Positions 11,401 to 18,539 of a stretch of DNA of 64,000 nt are shown piece by piece (the first letter of the stretch is position 1; the number at the start of each line of letters is the position of its first letter). The DNA is taken from assembly GCF_000227135.1 (NCBI RefSeq), contig NC_018250.1, forward strand, positions 641,783 through 705,782. The letters are read 5' to 3'. Under the pieces are notes generated by a model. The model did no database searches. It had not been told where the DNA came from and saw nothing but the letters and a program-made list of their open reading frames with translations. The position numbers were made by a program, and so were the translations under genes. This stretch comes from Leishmania donovani. Lineage: Eukaryota; Euglenozoa; Kinetoplastea; Trypanosomatida; Trypanosomatidae.

Positions 11401-14400
11401 TGCAGCCGCTTCCTTCACGGTTCGTCACGGCAGCAGCGGCGGTGGCGGCGAGCCTGTGCCTTCTCAAGAATCCGTTCGGAGTGCCACCGCCATGGCTGCG
11501 CGCTCTTCGGTATTGTCTAGCGCTGCTTCTTCTGCATCCTGGGCCGCCCCGCTGAGGGACTTGGATGAAGACGACGATGACGTAGATGGCGGCGGCACAG
11601 ATGATGCGGGCGCCAAGGGTGGCGCGCGTGGCTGCAGAGGCGGTGCCTTAGCTGGGCAGACCGTTGAGTACAGAGAGGGGCGCACAATGCACTGGGCTCC
11701 CCCGGCATTGCGGCGGAATGGGCAGCCGCCGCTACTGGCGCGGCCGCGTGCAGCCCTCGACCTCCGCGCCGCGGCGTCCGCGCCAGCGGCGGCGGCGGCT
11801 GACCAGTACGCGAAGCGGTTTGGCACCGACATACACGTGGTAGGGCGCATCTGCTCGAGCCTCGGCAAAGACCTGCGTAAGGAAATAAAGATGCCCAGCT
11901 ACTCTCTGACGATGGTGCATGTCAAGCTTCTGGGGCAACCACTACCTTACTTCACGGACAGCTATCTTTCCGAGCTCTTCCTGACGCCGCAGTGCGCCGA
12001 TGCACCCGGCGGAGGCGAGCGGCACACGGCTCTGCGCTACCTTGCCTCACGCGTCGCCGCGCCGCACCGAATCGCGTGCAAGCTGCGCTGGTTCACGAGG
12101 CTGCTGGAGTTCTCGCGGATGTACGGCATCCTAACCAAGGAGGTCATCACCCGCGGCAGCCAGTTCCGCGTGGAGGCGACCCTTCTCCGCTTTGCCCATC
12201 CTCTCGGGTACGCGATGCTGTCACCATCGCTGAGCCAGGTGCAACGCCAACCCCGCATCGAGTGCATCCCGCTGGTGATGCAGCCCAAGTCGGACCTGTA
12301 CCGCCATGACCCCGTGGTGGTGCTAGACTTCCGTAGCTTGTACCCGAGCCTCATCATCGCCTACAACCTCTGCTACTCCACGTGCCTTGGCTTAGTGCAG
12401 CCACACTCGCACGGACGACTTGGGGTGCTGCCGCGGTTCAGGCAAAGCAACGCCGCGCTGGCGGAGCTGCTACCCGACGACGGCGCCCAGCACGACGGCG
12501 TCGTCTTCAGCCCCAACGGCGCCATGTTCGTTTCTCCCAGCACACGAGTCGGCTTGCTGCCGCAGATGGTGCAGGCCGTGCTGGACACGCGGTTCGAGGT
12601 GCAAGCGGCGCTGAAGCATATTGCCGTGCCATCAGAGGACATCACGATGCAGCAGCGCCTGCAGGAGCAGCAGCTGGCTCTCAAGATGCTGGCAAACGTG
12701 ACGTACGGGTACACAGCAGCGTCATACACGGGCCGCATGCCGTGCGTCGACCTGGCCGAGGCGATCGTGTCCCTGGGCCGGCAGACGCTTGAGCGCGCCA
12801 TTGAACTCATACACAGCACTCCGGCGTGGCGGGCCGAGGTAGTCTACGGCGATACGGACAGCTTGTTCGTGCGGCTTGCGGGCCGCACCAAGGCGGATGC
12901 CTTTCGCATTGGCCAGGAGATGGCCGACGCGGTCACACGGTCGAACCCGGCGCCGATACGACTGCAGTTTGAGAAGGTGCTGCTGCCGTGCTTACTGCTC
13001 GTGAAGAAGCGGTACGCCGGGTACATGTGGACCTCACCGACGCAGGAGGCTCCAACGTTCTTGGCGAAAGGGATTGAGGTGGTGCGACGCGACCAGTGCC
13101 CCGCCACCGTGCAGCTCACAGACCGACTCCTGCGGATGCTTTTGGACGGCGCCAGTGCGACAGCGCTGCGACAGTCGTACTACGCGGCGGTGGAGCGACT
13201 CCAGTCTGGGGCCGCAAACCCGCTCCAGTGCATCTTCCGCCGTGCGGTGAAGTTGGGTCGGTACAAGGACGCAGGTGAAACGCACCTGCCGCTGGCAGCC
13301 CGCCTGGCCTTCCAGCAGATGGAGAAGGACGTCACACAGACGCCGTTCTGGGGAGAGCGACTGCCGTACGTGGTGGTGCAATCCACCACTGCAGTTAACA
13401 AGCTCACAGACAAGGTGCTTCACCCGGAGCGCCTCCTCCAGGCACACGACACCCACAGCGTGGACGCGGCCTACTACATCGTGCGCCACGTAAACAGAAC
13501 GCTTGATCGCATGTTCTGCCTTGTCGGCATCCGCTTTGCGCGGTGGTATCAAGAAATGCCTCGGCGGCGCACGGCGCACGCGGCGCTGCTAAACTTGCCG
13601 ACCTTCATGGCAGCACAGCAGCGGCTTCAGCGGCTGCAGGGCGTGGTGCCACCTGACGCGCGCGGTGCTGCCCCCCTTCCATTCTCCTTCGATACCGCGA
13701 GCGCCCCTCTAAGTCCGCGAAGCCGGCAGATGCGCTTGGGGCAGCTGGCATCATTGATGGAGGGGCTACGCCACCACCACAGCAGCTCAGGCGTGTTGTC
13801 TGCTCTTAGAGGCGGCGCTGCTTCCGCCGCGGCGACAACGGCGGCAACAGCGGAGGAGATCAGCGACGATGAGGATCCGAGTGCCGAAGCGGCGCAGCTA
13901 ACAGAGGTGGCAGACCTCACCCGCCCCTCGACACAAGAGGTGATCGACGTAGACCAGTTGGCGACGCAACGCAGCAATCGTCCGTCTTCATCTTTGACGG
14001 GCGCAGCGCCGCCACAGCTCGACCGCTTTCTGAAGCCTGGTCGGGCTGCATCTCGCTCTGGGAGACGGAAGCGGTGGCGCACCGTGACCCTGGAAAGCTT
14101 CTACCCGCGCACACTCTGTGTGGTCTGCGAAGAGGAGGCCGTCAGCCTGAACGACATCTCTCGACAGCAGGCCGTGCTGATGCATGTCGGAGGGGTGGGA
14201 TGCGGCGCAGCAGTGAGCGGCGGGCGTTGCTCTAAAGTCGCCTACCCTCCCGCCTCCACAGCACCAGCGGCACCGCTTCCTCTTCCCCATCGCCTTCCGC
14301 CCATCTGCACGCGATGCTGGAGCGATCCGCTGTCGCTGCACCTCCACGTACAGCAGCAGTGCCGCTCTATGCACCGGCAGATGAACGCGCTGCAGGGGCT

Positions 14401-14725
14401 CTGTGCGCGCTGCATCAGCGGCGGCGGCGATGCCGGCGATGCCGCGGCGGACGAGTACAGGCTGGCCGTAGCAGACATGGAAGACATGGACGCCTTCTGC
14501 ATGTCGTCTACGTTGACGCGGCGCCGCAACTGTCCAGGGCACGGCTACGATGGCGTAGATGGTAGTACGCCACGCCACGTGCTGGCCGCGGTGGAGCTGT
14601 CCGCCGAGGGTGTGCCGCGCGGGTGCGTGTCGGTCGACTGCGCCGTTGGATTCGAGAAGAAGTGGGTGACGGCACAGCGGACGCAGTGGCAGGCTTTGCA
14701 GGCGTTTCTGAACAAGGTTTTGTGA
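5468..14725 (+). CDS. REV3: DNA polymerase zeta catalytic subunit
   Basis: A 3085-residue B-family polymerase that performs translesion synthesis with Rev7. The N-terminal domain is recognisable (ARCPVLHLFGYVHIP near residue 34, then ACLHVHGVYPSLLLP). Residues from about 400 to 1760 are mostly low-complexity Ser/Ala/Pro-rich linker, as in long REV3 proteins. The degenerate exonuclease region includes VLYIEVLLHRL near 1770 and YDPDILISWDGFKYGLGYL near 1868. Polymerase motif A is DFRSLYPSLI (Asp2287), motif B is KMLANVTYGY (Lys2406), motif C is YGDTDS (Asp2462 and Asp2464), and KKRY is at 2513-2516. The C-terminus has CysA pairs (2884/2887 and 2947/2950) and CysB pairs (2979/2982 and 3053/3058). 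CysB is the iron-sulfur module that binds accessory subunits in known polymerases. Human REV3L is similarly long. The start ATG follows a pyrimidine-rich leader. Confidence 0.95.
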   Translation: MYMQVVSIEHSLERPHAALGDAALSPIFRRVSARCPVLHLFGYVHIPLDLTPTTSGTSAPVASTEPRDASSSAPENELDGDAEITAAATPHSFSRGSSGGGILLLSRATPLVGRLSGTPAPLQQEDASPSPKRATYALDADGHGNKAAAAGAVARHCDAPSSSFLPPCSTLCAATSAAGGDGDPLILTDGNLGSSAAWRGRYTQRRACLHVHGVYPSLLLPQYDRSVSADQLAAQLEAVALCVLARQGTLVPTQQLVHNVRIAHRFNVYGYRPHAYAFYEVELIDPDLLPRVVDVLQNSTEVGGRQWQLYDAHYRYHTQFMVRWRVSGIAPFLLPAGRCHVRLPTVAELSENSPALSASLEAVGRLQAPQHSRGNDSDAAKRELKDKDEEEHRQAAASSAQQSQLLFRQRWRPDELGRATTAEVELDVAGADLLDHSSAVEEGEAKGAAVAAQGRRRTVTAGDNLNYTRRIIRHYFSEHGVSDTLRVADTIAMERHQQECAHVAAAGLKGQQGRYGHVMQIQRGDPTVRWLRHRMLEYLKERAEANAAVAAALAAPSAVRKTEDGSEVSTAMFLASTGAAAASVLPLSSAASLVESAVKLQDQRAIRQQLLAEYRRPGGATLRASRHGHRRGATDAMSTRVYADGHIAVPSSFAHVADQESAIAGGEALYVGFSSESLKLSVPQGQTQPQPQPQQPAAAPENAAGKPIPSSSAYQSFFDELSATAYADVVAAPTQDLFTALAQPSAPSLPSHGDEPTTSVAAAVITTPRRSSMSSKEASGADCRDMQPMLETTREPASNADVTLTCAASDSIIAAAPSRAGSSWSSALSSSSTASLSSGRTSPDHGNSCMEGREGVDPSFLGSSAAQSRERAQGEPCLAALDAAALVRETPTQRPTRSSVGRSPKISEGQDDDFAFDALDRIDGEAIRPSVGASQKDGSLPRLGRDTSSAALDELVGAENDHTPEGGRRCAGIAAAASPATATPTRLLTRHDLAEGDCVAFVRVREVAPSLRHGEVLAMARVAALMTETTELQWLLRLSETHFAAEEQALVRRGSWLRAQLPTAAAAAASTAPSMRDYHSHFAGTARDVQLGEVVLSNVYDSVLTSVLEGYAQAAAPSAPTQQLPARDVAVSAARTLDIGEIDLKVRETDPEEGSVSWQLGRRRPSDDAAAEVQVWRVHCFTDVAVYHSFAGPPDGRHRPHAGHPSCSSPPLLRVLCRYAYHVEARVLTSVCPDVFTPDVRKSAVDCRPLPSSRRVLSHGDQQLESGERRVDAATAHHSSRTGASSSRVLFTQPQPLLPLGAPRAHSRAAAASLTSPPAPSSPPVEVPATLAKAPWLEASEEGCEDTLLFPSSSASTGSSWGGGRDASKRGDEAASACAAHAAPLGVTHMPDRAPPQSASEASAELPSPSAAVQTSQDAADAAPPPAGKRLWRVSLMRTPPPDFAVGRMRVLRGVQAARHFAAHAFVSEKQAWLRQRGASCTTDGSHGPTADAAAVGAIEESDTAPQLRFSNETADPDGDGNEEQPVGATVRDGSRANGARSGGTLAAAGGRRATEIVVLSAASSCAHSSSAAPIASFVVSSLTPSRSSSSSVDPVREVTASQRGFLDLLQAGRNLDEGGARMVLLQHRGQLGYMVDGMRRCCAVSASGSEGLLLSRGGGGGSSGDLRVCASAVAWPWTAATEVTPSDGALLPCRYEAVASFPAPSAGIAGASRGARVAPTAARGTPTRRGAKQSLLLSVVSRRKSTSHVPGLSLSATQQPQHHLQCTLRVLYIEVLLHRLPGEAPASTNEVLAVGLGQATTATNSAIAVRVFCVAAPLRCAAARAATHPSAAGRAPPLVGLTEAVQVVTMPDEAALLARVRGEILAYDPDILISWDGFKYGLGYLALRYRAVFHRNLASDLSRVLQHHGYQRTNANCGSHFAAAASASGGDAGADGGAAERACPSMAEEGPAEGGRGGADAGELAAARYRSRSPASHAAASFTVRHGSSGGGGEPVPSQESVRSATAMAARSSVLSSAASSASWAAPLRDLDEDDDDVDGGGTDDAGAKGGARGCRGGALAGQTVEYREGRTMHWAPPALRRNGQPPLLARPRAALDLRAAASAPAAAAADQYAKRFGTDIHVVGRICSSLGKDLRKEIKMPSYSLTMVHVKLLGQPLPYFTDSYLSELFLTPQCADAPGGGERHTALRYLASRVAAPHRIACKLRWFTRLLEFSRMYGILTKEVITRGSQFRVEATLLRFAHPLGYAMLSPSLSQVQRQPRIECIPLVMQPKSDLYRHDPVVVLDFRSLYPSLIIAYNLCYSTCLGLVQPHSHGRLGVLPRFRQSNAALAELLPDDGAQHDGVVFSPNGAMFVSPSTRVGLLPQMVQAVLDTRFEVQAALKHIAVPSEDITMQQRLQEQQLALKMLANVTYGYTAASYTGRMPCVDLAEAIVSLGRQTLERAIELIHSTPAWRAEVVYGDTDSLFVRLAGRTKADAFRIGQEMADAVTRSNPAPIRLQFEKVLLPCLLLVKKRYAGYMWTSPTQEAPTFLAKGIEVVRRDQCPATVQLTDRLLRMLLDGASATALRQSYYAAVERLQSGAANPLQCIFRRAVKLGRYKDAGETHLPLAARLAFQQMEKDVTQTPFWGERLPYVVVQSTTAVNKLTDKVLHPERLLQAHDTHSVDAAYYIVRHVNRTLDRMFCLVGIRFARWYQEMPRRRTAHAALLNLPTFMAAQQRLQRLQGVVPPDARGAAPLPFSFDTASAPLSPRSRQMRLGQLASLMEGLRHHHSSSGVLSALRGGAASAAATTAATAEEISDDEDPSAEAAQLTEVADLTRPSTQEVIDVDQLATQRSNRPSSSLTGAAPPQLDRFLKPGRAASRSGRRKRWRTVTLESFYPRTLCVVCEEEAVSLNDISRQQAVLMHVGGVGCGAAVSGGRCSKVAYPPASTAPAAPLPLPHRLPPICTRCWSDPLSLHLHVQQQCRSMHRQMNALQGLCARCISGGGDAGDAAADEYRLAVADMEDMDAFCMSSTLTRRRNCPGHGYDGVDGSTPRHVLAAVELSAEGVPRGCVSVDCAVGFEKKWVTAQRTQWQALQAFLNKVL

Positions 14726-15322
14726 GTGAGGGCGTTGTGGCTGCGAACGGTGAGCCGCTTCCGCTGGAGCCAGTCTGTGCGCGGGTAGGACGATGGCTGA
14801 CGACGTTGCCTCCGCCTTGCATTCTCAACACGCACAGAAAACTGTGGAACGCGCAGAGAGAGAGAGGCAGGCGGCGGATGCCGCACAGATGGAGCGGCCT
14901 TGGCGCGCTTCTTGTGGTGGTTCTCCTGCGGAGCTTCTCTGTTGTATCTATGTGGCCCACGGGTGCATGCCGCTGCGGTGTTTCAGACGCCTCTGGAGGA
15001 GCGAGAGTGTCTTGGAGCGGGTGTACGCGGGCGATCCCGACCCGCTTCACCGCCACCTCCCTTTCGCCCGGACCACCGCTCATGCACCTGCGCGCATGTC
15101 GGGTTTATCCTTTTCGCCCTTTCGTTCATGTCGTTGCCTCCGTCGCTTCCCTCCCTCCCTCCCCGTTGCCCTCGGCTCTGCATCGCTCACCTACGCCCCC
15201 GCATTGCCGCCACGCCACTGGGCTCGTATGAATCGCCCGCCCCGCCCTTCGCTTATTTCTACACACGCGCACGCACACAGCATCATTCTATCTGCGTCGC
15301 TACACCGCGAAAAGCCGACGAC
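14726..15322 (+). other. Intergenic: REV3 3' UTR and leader of the next gene
   Basis: About 600 bases without a supported gene. A pyrimidine tract (about 15130-15180, repeated ctccctccctcccc) precedes the chosen start at 15323 and is a plausible trans-splicing signal. The frame of the downstream gene stays open upstream to 14900, but that stretch reads as leader sequence rather than protein. Confidence 0.55.
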
Positions 15323-17659
15323 ATGCTCCAGTCACGCACACCCGGCAGGTGGCGTGTTGCACGCCGGCATGCATGCTTCAATGCGGCCATCGTCTGCAGC
15401 TCGCTCTTGGAGTCGTCGACCCTGTCCACCTCGGCGACGCGTCTTCCAGGCCGGGCTTCAGCATTGCTATCCGTCGTTGGACCACGTGGCAGCAGCACTA
15501 GTCGCCACAACGCGACCCATATTTTCACGCTGCGTGAGTCGGTGCGACGCTGCCACACCAAAGCCGCCGTCACCACCACGACGACCACCAGCAGCATCGC
15601 CCCCCTCGACTCGGCGTCATTTCTATCCACGCTCTTGGAGCCTGACAAGACGGTTTCGCTCGAGGACACGATGCGCACCTACGCAACCATGGACGTGGTG
15701 GAGCGGTGCGACGTGTACGATCCAAGTGTGCCGAACGTCGCGTCATCGCCGCGACCCACGACGGGGGACGGTGCGGCGCAGGCGCAGCTGGACGACGAGT
15801 CCGCCGATGGCGCCACAACGGCACCCGCGTACCCGCTACGTGCCGCACACGCTCAGGGGCGACTCTGGTCGCACTTTGCGGGCGCCCAAGAGACGGTGGC
15901 GCAGAGGGGCCTGAGCGAGGGCGTCGCCGAGCCGCCCGCGTGGTTTGTGCAGCTCTGCAGGGATTTGTACTTCCGCACCGACAGCGGAGCGGCGGACAAG
16001 CGAGTCGCCGACGACTTTGACGTTGTCGCGCAGGCAAGCGATCCGCTGGCCGACCAGGCGGCAGCTGCAGCGGCGAGGAGTGCGGGGAGCGGCCGCGGAG
16101 CGGCGGCGCCGCCATCGCTGCCTGCCGGCAGCTCGCCTGCCTGCACGCAGGCTCAGCGTGCTGACGACTCGGTGGAGGTGGATCCGTACGTTTGGCTGCC
16201 CTTTGACCTTCTTGATGTGAAGGACTACAACGTGGGGCCGTACGAGTTTCCGCCCGCCGCGACGTACACGGTGGAGCAGCAGGTGAAGCTGTGCCTTGGG
16301 CAGCGGCACAGGGAGTACGTGCACTTCTGCAACACCTACTGCTTCCCTGAGCGCTGGCAGATGCCGACCTCGATGGGCACGCAGCCTGCGCGACTGCTGG
16401 TCGACCCGTCGTGCCCCACGCCTGTGGTTTTTCTACAGCTCTCCCCAGACTTTCCGCCTGCGATGTGGCTGCCCATGAAGCCCTCGGTGACTGCCATCCG
16501 CGGTGTCCTCAGCAGCTTCGCGGCCCAGGCTTTCCTGCACCGCGAAGAGCAGCACGCAGTGTTCGCCCACCGGTACGAGACGGCGAAACGGGTCATGGAG
16601 CTGCAGCAGCTGCCCACCACGCAGGAGGGCGATGTGCTGCGCTTCATGGCGTACGAGGCACGCAACACCCCGTACCTCGATGCCCCGCTGCGCGAGTACC
16701 CGAACCAGCAGGAGTTCTTTCTCGGTGAGTACGACGACCCGGAGCGGTTGCTCGAGCACTTCGACCTCTGCCCTTTCGTCTTCGCCATCTCTCATCTCCG
16801 GACAGTGACGGACCTGCACGCAGAGCATATGACGCCGACGATCGAGGGCGCCGGCGTAGCGCCGTCCCTCTTCCGCTGCATCTTCTCGAAGGCCCTGATC
16901 CAGATTTCCGTGCACCTCTCGGCAGAGGTGAAGCTGCCACCGCAGGACCCAGAGGCGTTCCACTTTATGTGGAAGGACTCCCAGGTGGTGCCCAAGATGA
17001 AGATCCCCGTCTTCGCGCGCGTGTCGTGGCCGGACAACCACAACCTCTGCGGCGGTGGCCTTCTGGCGCGCCGCTTCAACAAGCTCTTCAGCACCGAGTT
17101 CGCCTCTGATACGCCGGTGGATGCTATCCTCAGCGTTTACTACGTGATGCAGTGGGCGCAGCGGGCGCAGGACCTGCTGGGTGTGCGCGGCATGCGGCAG
17201 CGTGTGGCGGAGCTGGAGGCCGCGGCTCACCTTCCCGAGCCGGCGAAGCTGTACCCCGGAACCCGCGAGATCCCTAACCCGGAATACACGGCTCAGGAGC
17301 GGCTGGGGATGCACATCCAGTACCTGAGCCACCTGGGCGATCCGCAGGTGCTGGAGACCATCCAGGCGCTGCTGCCGACGGCGCCCGCGCCGGTGCGGAT
17401 GGGCTGCGCCAAGGCGGCACTGATTGCCGGAGACCGGGAACTCTTTCGGCGCATCGTCTCCAGCGAGCCGCCAGGTCGTATGCAGCACTACATGACGAAA
17501 CTTGTTGTGAAGCGTAAGACGCGTGACCTTGTCGACCCAGAGCCACGCCTGCTGGAGGATCAATATGAGTTTGCCGCCCCGTTGTGGACGAAGCGGGGGA
17601 CGCGCATTGACCGCAACACGCTGGAGGGTGCAGTGGATGCAGCTCGGCTGCTGCGGTAG
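15323..17659 (+). CDS. Conserved-looking protein of unknown function, probably mitochondrial
   Basis: A 778-residue protein not recognised as any named family. The first 60 residues are rich in Arg, Ser, Ala and Leu with few acids (MLQSRTPGRWRVARRHACFN), which suggests a mitochondrial presequence. Residues about 80-280 are variable and low complexity. The rest is well-structured sequence rich in Pro, Tyr and Trp, for example DPYVWLPFDLLDVKDYNVGP (about 289-308), NTYCFPERWQMP (about 336-347) and a C-terminal part with helical-repeat character (GDPQVLETIQALLP, then CAKAALIAGDRELFRRIV). No catalytic motif and no membrane segment are visible. Codon bias and the pyrimidine-rich leader before 15323 support it as a real gene. 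Many mitochondrial RNA-processing and ribosome-assembly proteins of kinetoplastids look like this, so such a role is possible, but this is a guess. Confidence 0.8.
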   Translation: MLQSRTPGRWRVARRHACFNAAIVCSSLLESSTLSTSATRLPGRASALLSVVGPRGSSTSRHNATHIFTLRESVRRCHTKAAVTTTTTTSSIAPLDSASFLSTLLEPDKTVSLEDTMRTYATMDVVERCDVYDPSVPNVASSPRPTTGDGAAQAQLDDESADGATTAPAYPLRAAHAQGRLWSHFAGAQETVAQRGLSEGVAEPPAWFVQLCRDLYFRTDSGAADKRVADDFDVVAQASDPLADQAAAAAARSAGSGRGAAAPPSLPAGSSPACTQAQRADDSVEVDPYVWLPFDLLDVKDYNVGPYEFPPAATYTVEQQVKLCLGQRHREYVHFCNTYCFPERWQMPTSMGTQPARLLVDPSCPTPVVFLQLSPDFPPAMWLPMKPSVTAIRGVLSSFAAQAFLHREEQHAVFAHRYETAKRVMELQQLPTTQEGDVLRFMAYEARNTPYLDAPLREYPNQQEFFLGEYDDPERLLEHFDLCPFVFAISHLRTVTDLHAEHMTPTIEGAGVAPSLFRCIFSKALIQISVHLSAEVKLPPQDPEAFHFMWKDSQVVPKMKIPVFARVSWPDNHNLCGGGLLARRFNKLFSTEFASDTPVDAILSVYYVMQWAQRAQDLLGVRGMRQRVAELEAAAHLPEPAKLYPGTREIPNPEYTAQERLGMHIQYLSHLGDPQVLETIQALLPTAPAPVRMGCAKAALIAGDRELFRRIVSSEPPGRMQHYMTKLVVKRKTRDLVDPEPRLLEDQYEFAAPLWTKRGTRIDRNTLEGAVDAARLLR

Positions 17660-18539
17660 TAGGGCCGCCCCTCAAGCCGGAGCCATCGCACTTCCGTGCA
17701 CCCAACCACCCCTTTCCCCTTATAACAGAGCAAGAGAAGGCGCCGCGGAGGCAAGCCCTTTAAGTGCGTAACGGCACCTGCCCTTCATGCGCGCGGCCAC
17801 GAGACAGACACGGGTGCCACGGTGTAGTGCTCGCACGCCTCGAGAAGGGGGCGGGATGGAGGGAGCACGGGTGAATGGAATGCGGAGTGAAAGAAACGAA
17901 AAGGAAGCAAGGACCGCGCAAGCGGACGTCATAAGGCTTCACGCGTGGGCCACTTGTGCCCCCTCCTTCTCCCTCTCTCACACAAGCACACACTGTGCAC
18001 GCCAATGCGAGCGAGCGTTCGGTGACCCGGCGAGGCAGTCGAGCGGGCCGGTTTCTGCACGCACAAGCAAACACACCCTACGTGCGCACGTGCGTGAGTC
18101 TCTTGCGACGCAAACTGGCACGGTTGTTCACTATCTATTCACCGCTATCACTGGCCCGCTTCCTTTCTCGCCTGCCGCTCTTCCCTCTCCGCCCTCCTCC
18201 TCTCTCGCCCAAACACTCGGCCCACCGATTATAATTATCCGTCGCGCACATACGTACACACGCGTGTCTGTCACCGCTTACACCCTTGTTCATGAGCTCA
18301 GGTACACGTACACAGCAACAGCTGCCGCCACCGCAGCAGCAGCGCCACCCCTTTCAGCCTGCCTGCGGCCTCTGGTGTCCACCGTCTCCCCCCTCTCTTT
18401 TGCCCTTCGGTGCTTCGCCTTGGCGCCCTACTCGTCAAGATCGTCAAGTGCGCCAGTGCGGTGGGCGCATCGCTCTCCCTGTCGCTATATCGCCGCTCTC
18501 CTCCTCCCTCTCCGTGCTCGACGGCATCTCGCATCTCGG
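17660..18539 (+). other. Intergenic: 880 bases before the Elp3 gene
   Basis: No gene is supported. The second half is pyrimidine-rich (about 18170-18215, and 18485-18535 with ctctcctcctccctctccgt), which fits a trans-splice acceptor region for the Elp3 transcript. A (CAG)n-like purine/pyrimidine stretch lies near 18310-18350. The Elp3 frame remains open through the region, but the codon choice is not protein-like. Confidence 0.55.
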
